Source of the DNA: CAYSBK01 sp964429265
GTDB taxonomy: Bacteria; Planctomycetota; Phycisphaerae; Sedimentisphaerales; Anaerobacaceae
Assembly (NCBI GenBank): GCA_964429265.1
Contig: CAYSBK010000024.1
Coordinates: 1 to 22,437 of the forward strand
Length of the DNA stretch: 22,437 nt
Reading direction: 5' to 3'
This document shows, one piece after another, positions 1-6,940 of the stretch (the stretch's first letter is position 1; the number at the start of each line of letters is the position of its first letter). A program made the position numbers and the translations under genes. A model generated the notes under the pieces. It was not told the DNA's origin and did not search any database. It saw nothing but the letters and a program-made list of their open reading frames with translations.

Positions 1-212
1 TTGGCAACTCTACGTCCGGTAAGAATATAGCATATTTGCCGGGAACCATCAAGGGTGTTTTCGACAAGAATCGGGTGGCGATTTGCGGTGGGCGGGATTT
101 TTTGCTTGCAACGGTTTTGGCGGCCCGTGAAAATGGCGGCGACCGGTGTATCCGTGGCAAGACGTCGGATTGCAGGGAAATTGCTGCAGGTTGCTCAGAA
201 TGGAGGCAAGAG
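1..212. other. upstream region, no gene assigned
   Basis: I see no convincing gene here. An open frame continues upstream from the TPR lipoprotein gene to a TTG at 36, but the added 59 residues have no signal-peptide character and would bury the real signal peptide. A weak promoter-like pair (TTGGCA at 1-6 and an AT-rich stretch around 23-31) is visible but not convincing. The region probably holds the promoter and leader of the gene at 213. Confidence 0.4.
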
Positions 213-878
213 ATGAGCGGTAAGTCGGGATGCTGGTTGGCGGCCGGGTTGTTGGCGTTGTCGTTTGTGGGCTGCAGGAGGCCGGCCAAGCCGTGGGAAG
301 GGGTTATGAGCGTCGAGAAGCGCCAGTCGCTTCTGGTTGCGCGGCTGGGGCACAAGTTCGAGGACGCGGAGGCTCACCTGGAGCTTGGGCGGATATACCA
401 GCAGCAGGGCCGACTCAGTGACGCGGAGTTTCACTACAAGATGGCGTTGCGGTTCGACCCTGTATACTGGGCGGCCCAGGCGGCGATGGTGAAGCTGCTG
501 GAGGCGAAGGGCAATTCCGCCGGTGCTCAGCAGGCGGCGGAGACTTTCATAAACGCGGTGGGCAATTCGGCGGACCGGTCCATCGAACTGGGCAGGGCGT
601 TCGAGAAGGAGCAGTTGCTTGAGTATGCGCTGAGATGCTACCAGCAGGCGTTGCGACTTGAGCCGAAGTCGCCGAAGCCCTACGCCAGGCTGGGGTACTT
701 TTACAAGAACAAGGGGGATATGGTTCGTGCGCGGGAGTATTTCGAGAAGAGTTTCAACCTGGACTGGAATCAGCCGGACGTGGTTTACGAGCTTGGGCGA
801 ATGGGCGTACGGATAGAGGTGCCGCGGACGGAGCCGAAGAAGCCTGTCGGAGGGGAAGCGGCGAAGAAAAAGAAATAG
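213..878 (+). CDS. TPR-repeat lipoprotein
   Basis: A predicted 221-residue exported lipoprotein with tetratricopeptide repeats, a fold that usually serves as a protein-protein scaffold at the membrane. The ATG at 213 is preceded by a GGAG at 202-205 and is chosen over the longer frame starting at TTG 36. The N-terminus has a hydrophobic stretch (residues 8-19) ending in a near-lipobox FVGC, with the lipidated Cys at 21. TPR-like helical pairs run from about 53 to 190; the clearest units are around 53-82 (LGRIYQQQGRLSDAEFHYKM) and 124-185, with typical A/Y/L spacing. The C-terminus is lysine-rich. The next gene belongs to a separate riboswitch-controlled unit, so the partner is unknown. TPR identity is firm; the specific role is not inferable. 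Confidence 0.8.
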   Translation: MSGKSGCWLAAGLLALSFVGCRRPAKPWEGVMSVEKRQSLLVARLGHKFEDAEAHLELGRIYQQQGRLSDAEFHYKMALRFDPVYWAAQAAMVKLLEAKGNSAGAQQAAETFINAVGNSADRSIELGRAFEKEQLLEYALRCYQQALRLEPKSPKPYARLGYFYKNKGDMVRAREYFEKSFNLDWNQPDVVYELGRMGVRIEVPRTEPKKPVGGEAAKKKK

Positions 879-984
879 CGGGACAGATGGTGGGTGGTTT
901 ATACTATTTCGTCGGGTGTGCCGTGAGAATGATGAGGTTTAAGGGCGCAAGTTGCCCGACGATTGTTCTTTGATAAGGTAATAT
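879..984. other. intergenic leader before the riboswitch
   Basis: There is no gene. A short GGGC/GCCC dyad (943-946 with 953-956) lies downstream of the lipoprotein gene, but it lacks a T-tract directly after it and I do not call it a terminator. The riboswitch transcript should start here. TAATAT at 979-984 and GATAAG at 972-977 are possible -10 boxes, but no -35 box sits at good spacing, so no promoter is called. Confidence 0.35.
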
Positions 985-1216
985 GCGGCTGCAGGTCCTG
1001 AAGTGCCCGGTTTGGGCATTCGGGATAACTCAAAGGGAACGCGGTGAGAATCCGCGACGGTCGCGCCGCTGTAAGCGTCCGTTCCGAGGTTAGTCGGAAA
1101 CCCGCGGGATAGTGGTCCACTGTCCGTTTGGTGGTTTTGCCGTGAAGTTGCGGCGAAGCTCGGCGGATGGGAAGGCATCTCGCGGCAGGGCGCAAGTCAG
1201 AAAACCTGCCTGCAGT
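985..1216 (+). promoter_or_regulatory. cobalamin (B12) riboswitch aptamer
   Basis: This element shows the conserved signature of the adenosylcobalamin-type aptamer in the right order and spacing. There is GGGAA at 1035-1039, then GGTGAGAATCC at 1043-1053, GCCGCTGTAAGCG at 1065-1077, GGGAAGGC at 1169-1176, and a near-perfect B12 box AGTCAGAAAACCTGCC at 1195-1210. The closing stem can be formed by CTGCAGG at 989-995 with CCTGCAG at 1209-1215. The length, about 230 nt, is normal for the class. It is followed by an expression platform containing a 6-bp CGCCGG/CCGGCG hairpin (1273-1287) and an intrinsic terminator, so B12 binding most likely reduces read-through into the surface-protein genes downstream. 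The element is on the plus strand. Confidence 0.93.
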
Positions 1217-1310
1217 TGGTGAGCATTTTCGGTGTTCTCGCGAGGTGGAACGCAAAAGGCACGTTGTGTCGGCGCCGGTTGCCGGCGTATCGATCGAAGG
1301 TGAGTTCAAG

Positions 1311-1346
1311 CCGTCGTTTCTGCTTTGCGGGAACGACGGTTTTTTT
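1311..1346 (+). terminator. intrinsic terminator of the cobalamin riboswitch
   Basis: CCGTCGTTTC at 1311-1320 pairs with GGAACGACGG at 1330-1339, giving a 10-bp stem with one G-U pair and a 9-nt loop, followed directly by seven T residues (1340-1346). It lies about 95 nt after the aptamer and about 120 nt before the first gene of the controlled unit. This is the layout of a transcription-attenuating riboswitch. Confidence 0.88.
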
Positions 1347-1468
1347 ATTGTTCCGTGGTCCCGCGCAAGGGCCTGTTGAGGAAAGGAGGTAGGCCGGCAA
1401 GAAGTTCAAGGTGTCAGACGTGCAGCAACAGTAAATGTAAACAGTTTTCGCTTGGAAGGAGAAAGCAG

Positions 1469-2284
1469 ATGAAGTCAGCGAGGGTGAGTATTCTGGTAAT
1501 TGTCCTGACGGTAATGACAGGTTCTTTCGGGGCGGTTGTCAACGTTGATTTGGAGGATTTGACACTGGGTGACAGCGAATCCTACTGGAGCGGTAATTAC
1601 CCGGTCGACGGTGTGGGCGGCACCGGCGAGGTGACGAGCTTTGTCAGCAGAGGGGTTCGGTTCAGCAATTTTTCCGATGGAGACTGGGGCTTCTGGGAGG
1701 GATTTGCATATTCGAATATGAGCGATACAACCACGCCAGGCTACGCCAACCAGTACAGCGCATACACGGGGACAGGTTATAACGCCGGCGATGATATTTA
1801 CGCGGTGGGTTACGTGGGGTTTTCGACGATACCGACGGTGACATTCGAGAGTGAAACGCTTGTGGCCGGGGGATACTTTACGAATACGACGTACGCGGCG
1901 CTGGCTATGCTGAACGGCGAAGGGTCGGCGAAGAAATTCGGGGGGCCAAGCGGTGACGACCCCGACTGGTTCGTGCTGACCATAACCGGCAGGGACAGCC
2001 AGGCAAACGTGACGGGCGCGGTGGATTTTTACCTGGCGGATTATCGGTTTGCGGATAACAGCCGGGATTACATTGTCGATACGTGGCAATTCGTCGACCT
2101 TACGTCCCTCGGCGCGGTCAGCAGTATCGAGCTGACGTTGAGTTCGAGCGACGTGGGGCAATACGGTATGAATACGCCGGCATATTTTGCCATGGACAAT
2201 CTGGTTTTGGTGCCGGAGCCTTCGACGGCGGTTCTGCTGGCGGCGGGGGCGGTGGTGATGTGTTTGCGAAAGAAAAGAAGGTGA
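1469..2284 (+). CDS. DUF4465 surface protein with PEP-CTERM anchor
   Basis: A predicted 271-residue exported protein. The ATG at 1469 has a strong AAGGAG at 1456-1461. Residues 1-22 are a signal peptide. Residues about 25-245 match the DUF4465 pattern as I know it: a VDLEDLTL start, GFAYSNMSDTTTPGYANQYS, YFTNTTYAALAMLNG, DPDWFVLTITG, VDFYLADYRFADNSRDYIVD and a closing NTPAYFAMDNL. Residues 248-271 are a PEP-CTERM tail: PEP at 249-251, a hydrophobic helix, and a basic KKRR end. Such tails are handled by an exosortase and attach the protein to the envelope or matrix. The gene is first after a cobalamin riboswitch and terminator. DUF4465 proteins recur in B12-uptake loci of Bacteroidetes (from memory), so corrinoid binding at the cell surface is a good inference, but it is not shown here. 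Confidence 0.88.
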   Translation: MKSARVSILVIVLTVMTGSFGAVVNVDLEDLTLGDSESYWSGNYPVDGVGGTGEVTSFVSRGVRFSNFSDGDWGFWEGFAYSNMSDTTTPGYANQYSAYTGTGYNAGDDIYAVGYVGFSTIPTVTFESETLVAGGYFTNTTYAALAMLNGEGSAKKFGGPSGDDPDWFVLTITGRDSQANVTGAVDFYLADYRFADNSRDYIVDTWQFVDLTSLGAVSSIELTLSSSDVGQYGMNTPAYFAMDNLVLVPEPSTAVLLAAGAVVMCLRKKRR

Positions 2285-2303
2285 ACGCTTTGTTCGGGCA
2301 GGT

Positions 2304-3416
2304 ATGAGAAGTGTAACCAAGAAGATGCCGACGATGCTCGTGGCGGTGTTGGCGACGGCAGTGGTTTCGGCGGGGCCTTACACGGGATCGGGCGTGAACG
2401 GCTACGTCGGCGATGACTGGCGAGGGGCCGACCCGCTTGCGGATATTGACGCCAGGGTAAATCCGATATTTCGCGGCTGGGCGACCGGCGTGGCGGAGTA
2501 TGCTCCTGCCGATTCGAGCTGGAGCGGTGACTGGGATGACCCGAACAGGGCGCTCGGGCCTGCGACAGGGGATGCTTTCGACATTGTGAGCCTGGGCGAA
2601 CTGGACGGGTCGGAGATTGCGGCGGGGAAGCAGCCGGGGCGGATAACGCTGGTTTTCGGCGACCCGTGTGTGCCGGGGGACCCCAACCATATCCGGGACG
2701 TCAACGGCTACGATTTCGTCGTTTTCGAGAATGGTTTTATGTCGCAGTACGACACGAGCGGCGGGTCGGTCAGCGGGCAGATGCTGGCGGAGCTGGGTTA
2801 CGTGGAGGTTTCGTCGGACGGCGTGAACTTTGCAAGGTTTGAGCCGGTTTCGCTGACGGATGGTCCGAGGGGGCCTTATGGTACGATCGAGATCAGCGAT
2901 GTTTACAATCTTGCCGGCAAGCATCCGAACGGTTACGGCGTGTGTACGGGTACGGCGTTCGACCTTCGCGAACTGGCGGACAAGCCGGCGGTCAGAAACG
3001 GGACGGTGGACATTAACGACATAAGTTACGTCAGGATAGTGGACATACCGGGAAGCGGCGACTTCGCGGATGCAGCGGTTGTGCATATCGACCCGGGAAG
3101 CTGGCCCGACTGGGCCAATTACGACAGCAATCACCCTGTTTACGACGCGTGGGTTACCGAAGGCTCGGGCGGGTTTGACCTTGAGGCGGTTGGAGTGCTG
3201 CACGAGCAGCGGTACCGGGCGGACATAAACCTGGACGGTCGTGTTGACTGGTTCGACTTTGCGATTTTCGCGCAGGCCTGGCAAAGTCATTTCGGGCAAA
3301 GTCGATGGCTGAGCCGATGTGATCTGGCCAGGCCGGGTGATTTAATTGTGGATATTGCGGACCTGAAAGTTCTTGCGGGCCAGTGGCTCAAGACAGAAAG
3401 CTGGCGAGTGGAATGA
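2304..3416 (+). CDS. secreted surface protein with dockerin-like C-terminus
   Basis: A predicted 370-residue exported protein that follows the DUF4465 gene by 19 nt, so it should be on the same B12-controlled mRNA. Residues 1-23 form a signal peptide. The body contains GYDFVVFENGF (about 135-145), YVEVSSDGVNFARF and a closing EGSGGFDLEAVGVL. This resembles the family labelled only 'cell surface protein' in Bacteroidetes cobamide loci (from memory). Residues about 304-362 hold two dockerin-like repeats with calcium-loop spacing, DINLDGRVDWFDFAIFAQAW and then DLIVDIADLKVLAGQWL. In planctomycetes such tails are common on exported proteins and need not mean a cellulosome. The start has only a weak Shine-Dalgarno; the ATG at 2325 is an alternative. 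It has no PEP-CTERM tail of its own. Confidence 0.82.
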   Translation: MRSVTKKMPTMLVAVLATAVVSAGPYTGSGVNGYVGDDWRGADPLADIDARVNPIFRGWATGVAEYAPADSSWSGDWDDPNRALGPATGDAFDIVSLGELDGSEIAAGKQPGRITLVFGDPCVPGDPNHIRDVNGYDFVVFENGFMSQYDTSGGSVSGQMLAELGYVEVSSDGVNFARFEPVSLTDGPRGPYGTIEISDVYNLAGKHPNGYGVCTGTAFDLRELADKPAVRNGTVDINDISYVRIVDIPGSGDFADAAVVHIDPGSWPDWANYDSNHPVYDAWVTEGSGGFDLEAVGVLHEQRYRADINLDGRVDWFDFAIFAQAWQSHFGQSRWLSRCDLARPGDLIVDIADLKVLAGQWLKTESWRVE

Positions 3417-4261
3417 AAGCGGCCTTTGAAGTGGTGCGCTGTGCAAACACTGCCGACCGACGCGGCAGGGCGTTTAGCCTGCTGGAGGTTCTGGTGGCGG
3501 TATCGATTATCGCGTTATTGGCGGCGGTGCTGGCGCCTGTGCTGGGTTCGGCACGGGCGCAGGCGCGTGCGGTGGTGTGCAGCAGCAATATTCGGCAGTT
3601 AGTGCTTGCGAACGCGGGCTACGCCGGCGACAACGATGGGTTTTATGTGGCGGCGGCGGAGGATATGTGGAACAACTCGGGCTTGCGGCGGTGGCACGGC
3701 GTCAGGGACAACATCAACCAGCCGTTCGACGCGCGGCGTGGGCCGCTGGCTGAGTACCTGAAGGATGGACGGGTCAAGGAGTGTCCCGATGCCGGTGAGC
3801 TTGTGAAGGGGCGGGGCTGGAGTGTAAACTTCGAGCAGGGTTGCGGCGGGTACGGCTACAATATGGCGTACATAGGCAGCCGGTTGTGGGCGGTCGGTTA
3901 CAGCTTCAGCGACCGGCAGGCGTATGCGAGGACGACGAATATGACGGAGATTGCGCGGCCGTTCGAGACGCTGATGTTTGCCGATTGCGCTTTTTACCAG
4001 GGGAGGCGGTACCTGATAGAGTATTCATTTGCCGAGCCGCGTTACTGGGTATGCAACGGCCGGATTTGGACGGGTTCGCAGCCGTCGCCGAGTATTCACT
4101 TTCGCCACAGGGGCAGGGCGAATGTCGGCTGGGCCGATGGGCATATCGACTCCCTGCCGATGGGTTATTACTGGCGGGGCAACGATTTCTACGCCGAGTG
4201 CGCCGAGCAGGGTCTTGGGTGGTTCGAGCCGGTTGACAACTCGCTTTTTGATTTGCAGTAG
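3413..4261 (+). CDS. pseudopilin-like protein with H-X9-DG motif
   Basis: A predicted 282-residue protein with a type IV pilin/type II secretion N-terminus: a short basic leader, then the methylation motif A-FSLLEVLVAV (cleavage likely after Ala20, Glu25 in the +5 position) and a hydrophobic helix to about residue 44. The C-terminal part carries the planctomycete H-X9-DG signature exactly, His232, nine residues, then Asp242-Gly243. Many such proteins occur in planctomycete genomes; their function is mostly unknown, and they may form minor pseudopili or sit at the membrane. The ATG at 3413 overlaps the TGA of the previous gene (ATGA), which implies translational coupling to the B12-controlled surface protein. 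The longer frame from 3383 would overlap further and adds a non-pilin leader. Confidence 0.85.
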   Translation: MKAAFEVVRCANTADRRGRAFSLLEVLVAVSIIALLAAVLAPVLGSARAQARAVVCSSNIRQLVLANAGYAGDNDGFYVAAAEDMWNNSGLRRWHGVRDNINQPFDARRGPLAEYLKDGRVKECPDAGELVKGRGWSVNFEQGCGGYGYNMAYIGSRLWAVGYSFSDRQAYARTTNMTEIARPFETLMFADCAFYQGRRYLIEYSFAEPRYWVCNGRIWTGSQPSPSIHFRHRGRANVGWADGHIDSLPMGYYWRGNDFYAECAEQGLGWFEPVDNSLFDLQ

Positions 4262-4267
4262 AGGGGG

Positions 4268-4273
4268 TATAAT
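4268..4273 (+). promoter_or_regulatory. perfect TATAAT -10 box ahead of comF
   Basis: A consensus TATAAT lies just 8 nt before the GTG start codon at 4282. Transcription from it would begin at about 4280-4282, giving a leaderless or nearly leaderless mRNA. A TTTTTG at 4245-4250 would be a poor -35 at 17-bp spacing. The better TTGACA at 4233-4238 is 29 bp away, which is too far. Confidence 0.45.
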
Positions 4274-4281
4274 CAATATTT

Positions 4282-5055
4282 GTGGATGCGAGAAGGTTAG
4301 AGACGCTGTGGCGGTCGGCGAGGAGGGTTGGGGGTGCTGCGTGGCAGGGGCTGAACCAACTGTTGTGGCCGGCGGTGTGTCTCAATTGCGGCGGGGGTAT
4401 TTCGGAGGCGGATGGTTGGTTGTGCCGGCGGTGCTGGGCGGAGCTTATGGAGTGCTGCGGGGGCAACTACTGTCGGCGGTGCGGATGTGATACGGCCGAT
4501 TACGCGGTGGTGGAGGGATTCTGCCCGGCGTGCCAGGGCACGGAGTTTCATTTCGACGGCATTGCCCGCGGCGGGGTCTATTCGCGGAGCCTGCAACAGA
4601 TGGTGCTTGCGTTCAAGCATGGCAGGACGGAGCTGTCCGCGGTGATGTGTTTTCTGGCGAACTCGGCGCTGGCGGGTGCGCGGTTTCGAGACGAAATAGA
4701 CCTTTTTGTTCCTGTTCCTCTTCACTGGAGCCGGCGGCTTGCGAGAGGTTACAACCAGGCGTACATCATCACCAGGGGGTTGAAGCGTCAGGGAGAGGCG
4801 GTCAGCACGGAGCTTGTCCGGGTTCGGCGGACAAAACGGCAAAGCGGCGTTGAGTACGCCGCTCGCGCCAGGAACGTGGCGGGGGCTTTTTCGGTGCGTC
4901 GAGGCCATCCGTTCGGCGGCAAAAACATCTGCCTGGTGGATGATATAAAGACCAGCGGCGCCACGCTCAGCGAGTGCGCGAAGACGTTGAAACAGGCAGG
5001 TGCCGCGAAGGTTTTCGCGCTGGTGGCGGCAGTGGCGGGCCAGCGGCTTGATTAG
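4282..5055 (+). CDS. comF: ComF family phosphoribosyltransferase
   Basis: A predicted 257-residue cytosolic protein of the ComF/GntX family, whose members are linked to handling of incoming DNA in competent bacteria; the exact chemistry is not settled. The N-terminal half is a zinc-ribbon-like region with paired cysteines (Cys33/36, 48/51, 64/67, 81/84). The C-terminal half is a PRT fold with LFVPVPLHWSRRLARGYNQA at 141-160 and the PRPP-binding loop ICLVDDIKTSGATLSE at 216-231. Length is slightly above the usual 220-240. The start is GTG: the frame closes with a TAA at 4270-4272, so no earlier start exists, and there is no ATG near the N-terminus. No Shine-Dalgarno sits at normal distance (a GAGGGGG ends 14 nt upstream). 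Translation may be leaderless. Confidence 0.9.
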   Translation: MDARRLETLWRSARRVGGAAWQGLNQLLWPAVCLNCGGGISEADGWLCRRCWAELMECCGGNYCRRCGCDTADYAVVEGFCPACQGTEFHFDGIARGGVYSRSLQQMVLAFKHGRTELSAVMCFLANSALAGARFRDEIDLFVPVPLHWSRRLARGYNQAYIITRGLKRQGEAVSTELVRVRRTKRQSGVEYAARARNVAGAFSVRRGHPFGGKNICLVDDIKTSGATLSECAKTLKQAGAAKVFALVAAVAGQRLD

Positions 5056-5113
5056 AAGCCGGGACCGGTGCCTGGGACGGCTGCAGGGTGTTACTGCCTG
5101 GCGGTTGTGGTCT

Positions 5114-5329
5114 TCAGGTCTGGGATGGGTTTATGCGGCGGAGCTTTCCCTGGGCGAACGCCCGCAGCAGCCAGTCGAGTATTGCGGGCTTGCAGTGGTA
5201 GTTTTCGACGTGTCCGAGGTTGTTGGGGTCGATGGGCCCGACACCGCCGATAACCTTGCCGAAAGAGTCACTTTCGACGACATAGATTTTGCCGTTTTCG
5301 TGCTGCCAGAATCCCTTTACGGTTCTCAT
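5114..5329 (-). CDS. small conserved-looking hypothetical protein
   Basis: A 71-residue frame on the minus strand between comF (plus) and a diguanylate cyclase gene (minus). Its composition looks like a genuine soluble small protein rather than an antisense shadow, since nothing else codes here. The sequence begins MRTVKGFWQHENGKIYVVES and ends in a basic ALAQ-like helix, FAQGKLRRINPSQT. Similar small proteins with a KGFWQHxNGKIY start exist in planctomycetes as I remember, but I cannot name a family. There is no signal peptide or membrane segment. The Shine-Dalgarno is poor (a G-run about 12 nt upstream). Function unknown. Confidence 0.55.
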   Translation of the reverse strand: MRTVKGFWQHENGKIYVVESDSFGKVIGGVGPIDPNNLGHVENYHCKPAILDWLLRAFAQGKLRRINPSQT

Positions 5330-5497
5330 ATCGCGGCTGCCCCCTGAGCGAATGGGGTGTGCGGTTTATTTTCCGGCATCTACTGCGATATTCTGGTTCT
5401 GCGGGCGGCGAGGCCACCCTATTAGAAAATATTGTAAAATGCGCGTGGCGGGGCAAGTGGAAAAGGGCAGAGTTTGCGTGTTGCAGGCGGCAGAGGT
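5330..5497. other. intergenic, no feature recognised
   Basis: This AT-richer stretch (about 5410-5440) separates the small minus-strand gene from the end of the diguanylate cyclase gene. On the minus strand a TTTACA (complement of 5433-5438) and TAATAG-like sequence are visible but spaced badly. I call no promoter and see no terminator hairpin. Confidence 0.3.
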
Positions 5498-6940
5498 TTA
5501 CCGGTTTGCGGTGACGGGCGGTGATGGCGGGGCAATTTCGACGCGGTTTTTTCCGGCCCTCTTTGCGCGGTAAAGGGCGTTGTCGGCACGGTTCATTATG
5601 AACTCAGGGTCGTCATCGCAGTCGCCGGCCCAGCCGGCGATGCCGCAGCTTACGGTGACAGGGCCGAAACCGGGGATGGAGATTCGGTTGATCCTGGTTC
5701 GCAGCCTGTTGAGCAGGACCGCTGCGTTGTCGAGGTTGGTTTCGGGCAGGACAAGGACGAACTCGTCGCCGCCGTAGCGGATGACGACACTGTCCGGGGT
5801 TCTGATGTTGGTTCGAAGCAGGTTTGCGACCTGTGCCAGGGCCCTGTCTCCTGCGCCGTGGCCGGCGCGGTCGTTTATTTGCTTGAAGTTGTCCAGGTCA
5901 ACGATGGCCACGCAGAAGGGATGGTCGTAGCGGGTGGACCTTGCGAACTCGGTCTTGAGGACGTTGTCGAGTATCCTTCGGTTGCCGACGTTCGTAAGTG
6001 GGTCAATTTCACTTTCCCGTCTTGCCCTCAGATAATCCTGATAGAGTCCGGCGTTTGTGAGGTTTACGCTGAGCATTTCCTGCAGCAGCGTGGCCTTATA
6101 GAGCTGGAGCTTTTCGGTTTCGGCGTCATAGCTCTGCAGGCAGCAGATGCAAAGGGAAGCGACGGCGGAGGGGTCGTGCCGGGGGGTTCTGTCGGGGTGA
6201 TTGTAGATTCTCAAGGGTATCACCAGGGCGGGGCTGGTACAGCCGAGTTGTTTGCAGTTTTCGCAGGGCTTGCGGAAATAAGGTTTTGCGGCGTTTTGCA
6301 GTTCTTGGAGGCGTGAGGGGTCGAACAGGTCGGCGGCGGGCAGGTCGCAGGCTCTGCGGTGGATAACTGGTTCGGCGTTGGGGTCTTTTTTCGGCAGACA
6401 AAGTACGGCCCTGCCGGCCTGGAAGCTTTTTGGTACTTCGTTCACGGCCAGGGCAACGACCTCGTCGAGAGACAGGTTCTTCAGTTCCGTACTCAACAGG
6501 GCCAGTTGTTCGGCGGCGGTCTTCATTTGCCTGCTGCTATCGAGCTGGTAGCCGATGATGTCGCGGCTGGATATCATAGCGACGGGTTTGCCGTTCTCGA
6601 GGACGGGCAGGTGGCGGATGTTGTGTTCGGCCATAAGCCGCTGAACTTCTTCGATGGGGGTTTCCGGCGTGCAGGCCAGGGGTTTTGTGGTCATTATCTG
6701 GGTAACCAGCAGGCCCTGAGGTGGCTGGTGTCGGCTGGTTACCTTTGCCAGTATGTCGCGCTCGGTGACCACGCCAGCGAGGTTGCCGGTGGCGTCGAAG
6801 ACGACCAGCGCGCCGACGTGGTTATCGGTCATCTTGCGTGCGGCTTCTGCGACGGTGGCGTTTTCATCAACACCCAGCAGGGTTTGTCGGCATCGCATGG
6901 CATTGCGGATGTCTTTGACGGTAGCGGTCAAGGCAATCAT
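5498..6940 (-). CDS. diguanylate cyclase with tandem CBS and cysteine-rich GAF-like domain
   Basis: A predicted 480-residue cytosolic enzyme making c-di-GMP from two GTP. Residues about 10-132 are a tandem CBS pair (VVTERDILAKV and MISSRDIIGY endings), a module that commonly senses adenine nucleotides. Residues about 150-290 look GAF-like and are rich in Cys (198, 226, 229, 234, 264, 266, 267), with CENCKQLGC and CICC clusters that could bind a metal or Fe-S centre. The GGDEF domain covers about 305-472, with DLDNFKQIND and an intact RYGGDEF (390-394), so it should be active. An RTPD resembling the inhibitory site lies one residue further from GGDEF than usual. There is no membrane segment. 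An AAAGGAGTG lies rather far (about 16 nt) before the ATG. Confidence 0.92.
   Translation of the reverse strand: MIALTATVKDIRNAMRCRQTLLGVDENATVAEAARKMTDNHVGALVVFDATGNLAGVVTERDILAKVTSRHQPPQGLLVTQIMTTKPLACTPETPIEEVQRLMAEHNIRHLPVLENGKPVAMISSRDIIGYQLDSSRQMKTAAEQLALLSTELKNLSLDEVVALAVNEVPKSFQAGRAVLCLPKKDPNAEPVIHRRACDLPAADLFDPSRLQELQNAAKPYFRKPCENCKQLGCTSPALVIPLRIYNHPDRTPRHDPSAVASLCICCLQSYDAETEKLQLYKATLLQEMLSVNLTNAGLYQDYLRARRESEIDPLTNVGNRRILDNVLKTEFARSTRYDHPFCVAIVDLDNFKQINDRAGHGAGDRALAQVANLLRTNIRTPDSVVIRYGGDEFVLVLPETNLDNAAVLLNRLRTRINRISIPGFGPVTVSCGIAGWAGDCDDDPEFIMNRADNALYRAKRAGKNRVEIAPPSPPVTANR

Noticed and set aside
36..212. N-terminal extension of the TPR lipoprotein from a TTG start
   Set aside because: The extension would hide a lipoprotein signal peptide that begins right after a good Shine-Dalgarno and ATG at 213.
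2118..3299. Long minus-strand frame opposite the surface-protein genes
   Set aside because: Arg/Pro/Val-rich composition, no motif, and it crosses two convincing plus-strand genes; a GC-rich shadow.
4233..4273. TTGACA plus TATAAT as a promoter pair for comF
   Set aside because: The spacer is 29 bp, far outside the usable 16-18; only the -10 box is kept.
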